Position numbers and translations under genes: made by a program
The notes under the pieces: generated by a model
Told to the model about the DNA's origin: nothing
The model's input: the letters and a program-made list of their open reading frames with translations, nothing else
The model's database searches: none
Shown: in pieces, positions 62,077 to 64,000 of the stretch
Layout of the letters: each line of letters opens with the position of its first letter
How positions within the stretch are numbered: position 1 is the first letter of the stretch
NCBI RefSeq assembly: GCF_000372465.1
Contig: NZ_AQUZ01000023.1
Coordinates: forward strand, 1-64,000
Reading direction: 5' to 3'
Source of the DNA: Kribbella catacumbae DSM 19601
GTDB lineage: Bacteria; Actinomycetota; Actinomycetes; Propionibacteriales; Kribbellaceae
Length of the DNA: 64,000 nt

Positions 62077-62319
62077 GTGGGGCTCGGGCAAGCTGGCATC
62101 CGTACCTTCGATCACCCCGAAATGGGTTGTCAGTCGCTACCCGTGGTCCTTGACTATCTCGGCATCTGCTGTTTTTTGTCTAGACCACAACGATCCAACC
62201 GAATCGGAGACCGTGACCTGGGCAACCAGGCTTAGCGCGTCAGGCCGACTCGCTAGACCGCGCCAGGTCCGGTGACGGTGCGCTGGTCGGCTGCGAAGTG
62301 CTGAAGCCCTTCGGGTGTA

Positions 62320-63171
62320 CTAGCTCCGTTGCAGTCGTTCGATCTCGTCACGGCAGATCCGCCATGCGGCGTGGTCAGTGTCGATCAGTTCGAAGTGTCC
62401 GGCGTTGGGGAGTTCGGTGAGGGTCACGTTGTCGCCGGCGCGAGTGGCCGCGTCTCGGTAGCGTTGGCTCTGGCCGAGGGGGACGATGCGATCGTGGTCG
62501 CCGTGCACCAGTGCAACGGGCACTTTGAGCGGGAGGCGTTCGTAAGGCGACGCGAGCTCGTACCGGGCGCGGTCCGCGGCCGGATCGGCACCCATCAGGG
62601 ACTGCACTGCCTGACCGCCGAGGTTCTCGCGAACACCGCCGACGAGGTCGAGGATGCCTGCCTGGGAGACTGCTCCTTTGAGGATGACCTTCGGAGCTGC
62701 GCCCGGCGCGGCCGACGGTAGGTTCTGGCGACCTGCCGCCCAGACGGCGAGATGCCCCCCGGCTGAATGGCCGACCGCGACGACCTTCCCGAGGTCGAGC
62801 CGCCGCTGGGCTTTGAGCGCATCGATAGCCGTCGCCACATCCTCGAACGTGGCTGGCCAGCCGCCACCGTTGCCGACGCGGCGGTATTCGATCGCGTAGC
62901 CGGCGATGCCGTGTGCCGCAAGATCCTTGACCAGCGGTGTGGCCAGCTCCATGCCGTAGCTGCTCGTCCAGAACCCGCCGTGAATCACCACGGCCACCGG
63001 AACGACGCCATCACCTGTTGGCAGGTGAAGCTCCGCCACTTGTGATTCGTCTGCGCCGTACCGGACCCGATGGACCTGATGCATTGCACGGTCAGCTGTA
63101 CGAGCGCAGCCGGTCGTCAGCGCTGCCGCGCTCAGCGCCCAGGTCAGGGCGTGTCGCCGGGTGATCGTCAT
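62320..63171 (-). CDS. Tat/lipoprotein alpha/beta-hydrolase (BD-FAE/esterase-like)
   Basis: 283 residues from ATG 63171. TRRHALTWALSAAALTTGCA combines a twin-arginine motif with a lipobox. The hydrolase core has VVIHGGFWTSSYG (oxyanion hole), AVGHSAGGHLAVWA (nucleophile Ser in GHSAGG), ALVHGDHDRIVP with the acid, and NAGHFE with the catalytic His. Likely an exported esterase or peptidase; substrate unknown. No clear ribosome-binding site is seen, and a longer GTG start at 63246 cannot be excluded. Confidence 0.82.
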   Translation of the reverse strand: MTITRRHALTWALSAAALTTGCARTADRAMHQVHRVRYGADESQVAELHLPTGDGVVPVAVVIHGGFWTSSYGMELATPLVKDLAAHGIAGYAIEYRRVGNGGGWPATFEDVATAIDALKAQRRLDLGKVVAVGHSAGGHLAVWAAGRQNLPSAAPGAAPKVILKGAVSQAGILDLVGGVRENLGGQAVQSLMGADPAADRARYELASPYERLPLKVPVALVHGDHDRIVPLGQSQRYRDAATRAGDNVTLTELPNAGHFELIDTDHAAWRICRDEIERLQRS

Positions 63172-63440
63172 AATCGGTATTCGTTTCCGTGGCCGCGGAG
63201 GATCGGCCACCACCAGCGGCCGCAGCTCCGCCACCTCCACGGTCACTCATCTCGGTCACCTGTCCCCAGCGTGGTGCGGATGTTGGCGGCGTGCGCTGCG
63301 GAGGAACTTCATGTGGGCGGTCAATGGCCTTGCGAATGAACTTTGAAGCTCAGACCTATCCGCCTGGGCGAGGGCTGCGAAGTACCGGTGTCAGCTGTGA
63401 GCACTTCTCCGCTCACGGCATTTCCGGAAGAGAGTTCGTC

Positions 63441-64000
63441 ATGTCCAAGACCTCCGTTCGCGTCGGCCTCGCCGCATCCGCGCTGGCCCTGGTTCTCGCC
63501 ACCGCGGCTTGCGGCAGCGACGACAGCAGCTCCAGCGGTTCCCCTTCGACCAGCACCTCCTCGGCGCCGGGCGAGACTCCTAGTACCACCCCGTCGGCCG
63601 ACAACATGTCCGGCCTGGTCGGTCCGGGCTGCGCCGACTACGCCAAGGCCAATCCCACCGGCGCCGGCTCGGTCGACGGCATGGCCGCCGCGCCCCTGGC
63701 CACCGCCGCCTCCGGCAACCCGCTGCTGACCACCCTGGTCGCCGCGGTGTCGGGCAAGCTGAACCCGAAGGTCGACCTGGTCTCGACCCTGAACGGCGGC
63801 GAGTTCACCGTCTTCGCCCCGGTAGACACCGCGTTCGCGAAGATTCCCGCCGCGACCATCAACACCCTGAAGACCGACGACGCGCTGCTCTCCAAGATTC
63901 TGACCTACCACGTGGTCCCGGGCCAGCTGGCGCCGGACGCGGTGGTCGGCAAGCAGACCACCGTCCAGAAGGGCGCCGTCACCGTCACGGGCTCCGGCGA
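63441..64000 (+). CDS. Fasciclin-domain lipoprotein, 3' truncated by window edge
   Basis: From ATG 63441 (GGAAGAGAG upstream) a lipobox signal (LALVLATAAC) leads to a Ser/Thr/Pro linker and a FAS1 domain: NPLLTTLVAAVSGKLNPKV, GGEFTVFAPVDTAFAKIPA and ILTYHVVPGQLAPDAV. FAS1 lipoproteins are surface adhesion proteins (MPT70/83-like). The frame stays open to the end of the window, so the last part of the domain is missing. Confidence 0.88.
   Translation, partial: MSKTSVRVGLAASALALVLATAACGSDDSSSSGSPSTSTSSAPGETPSTTPSADNMSGLVGPGCADYAKANPTGAGSVDGMAAAPLATAASGNPLLTTLVAAVSGKLNPKVDLVSTLNGGEFTVFAPVDTAFAKIPAATINTLKTDDALLSKILTYHVVPGQLAPDAVVGKQTTVQKGAVTVTGSG

Noticed and set aside
62150..62190. Promoter or T-run terminator in the less GC-rich gap behind the ECF42 gene
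   Set aside because: TTGACT and a T6 run are present, but spacing to a -10-like box is wrong and no GC hairpin precedes the T-run.

Overview
The window is high-GC DNA with dense coding on both strands, strong G/C preference at third codon positions, many GTG/TTG starts and heavy investment in regulation. There are two SARP/AfsR-type regulators, a LAL-type LuxR, two ECF sigma factors with a DUF6596 tail, TetR, LysR and YafY regulators, and secreted RHS/LamG proteins. This points to a filamentous actinomycete. Gene content looks most like Kribbella or another Nocardioidaceae/Streptomyces-type soil organism (inference, not proven). I found no rRNA, tRNA, CRISPR array or intact mobile element.

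Layout. 1-700: 3' end of an IS-associated DUF6788 gene. 675-4362: ABC exporter facing a TetR gene, whose stop overlaps an ECF sigma gene. 4499-7041: two translationally coupled acyl-CoA dehydrogenases. 7042-8065: relics of an integrase and a CBM-bearing glycosidase. 8066-10272: ankyrin lipoprotein plus beta-propeller operon. 10432-12257: two-component system closed by a hairpin. 12471-15219: small membrane, secreted, methyltransferase and DHFR-like genes. 15331-18375: first SARP/NB-ARC/TPR regulator. 18485-20631: small accessory genes. 20804-23692: LAL regulator. 23693-26146: relics around a winged-helix regulator. 26147-36417: LamG-RHS gene pair of about 10 kb. 36442-39522: second SARP regulator, separated from RHS by a perfect 16-bp hairpin. 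39785-42920: lipoprotein, HAD dehalogenase and M14 peptidase. 43200-47872: branched-chain amino-acid-type ABC importer operon (G-F-K-H-M order). 48107-53623: MFS transporter divergent from a tight five-gene operon (DoxD-like, small membrane protein, acyl-CoA-dehydrogenase-like, binding-protein-fold, TusA-like/radical SAM). 53755-54640: NRPS adenylation relic. 55051-56442: LysR/RidA divergent pair. 56741-60334: diiron-like protein and small stress/repair-type genes. 60460-62076: YCII-ECF pair. 62320-64000: lipid-anchored hydrolase and a fasciclin lipoprotein cut by the window end.

The best candidate for an undescribed system is the five-gene operon at 49744-53623. Its start/stop overlaps imply one co-translated unit. 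The acyl-CoA-dehydrogenase-like protein lacks the usual catalytic Glu, the binding-protein-fold member has no signal peptide and no ABC partners, and the radical SAM enzyme carries a TusA-like N-terminal domain without the sulfur-carrying Cys. Together they look like a cytoplasmic biosynthetic or sulfur-related pathway rather than transport. The LamG-RHS pair, whose C-terminal tip I do not recognise and which has no immunity gene downstream, is the second.

A recurrent theme is decay: at least eight short relics (integrase, glycosidase, P450, DUF6507, TetR, alpha/beta hydrolase, NRPS adenylation domain, unknown tails) sit between intact operons, as expected in a rearranging chromosome region.
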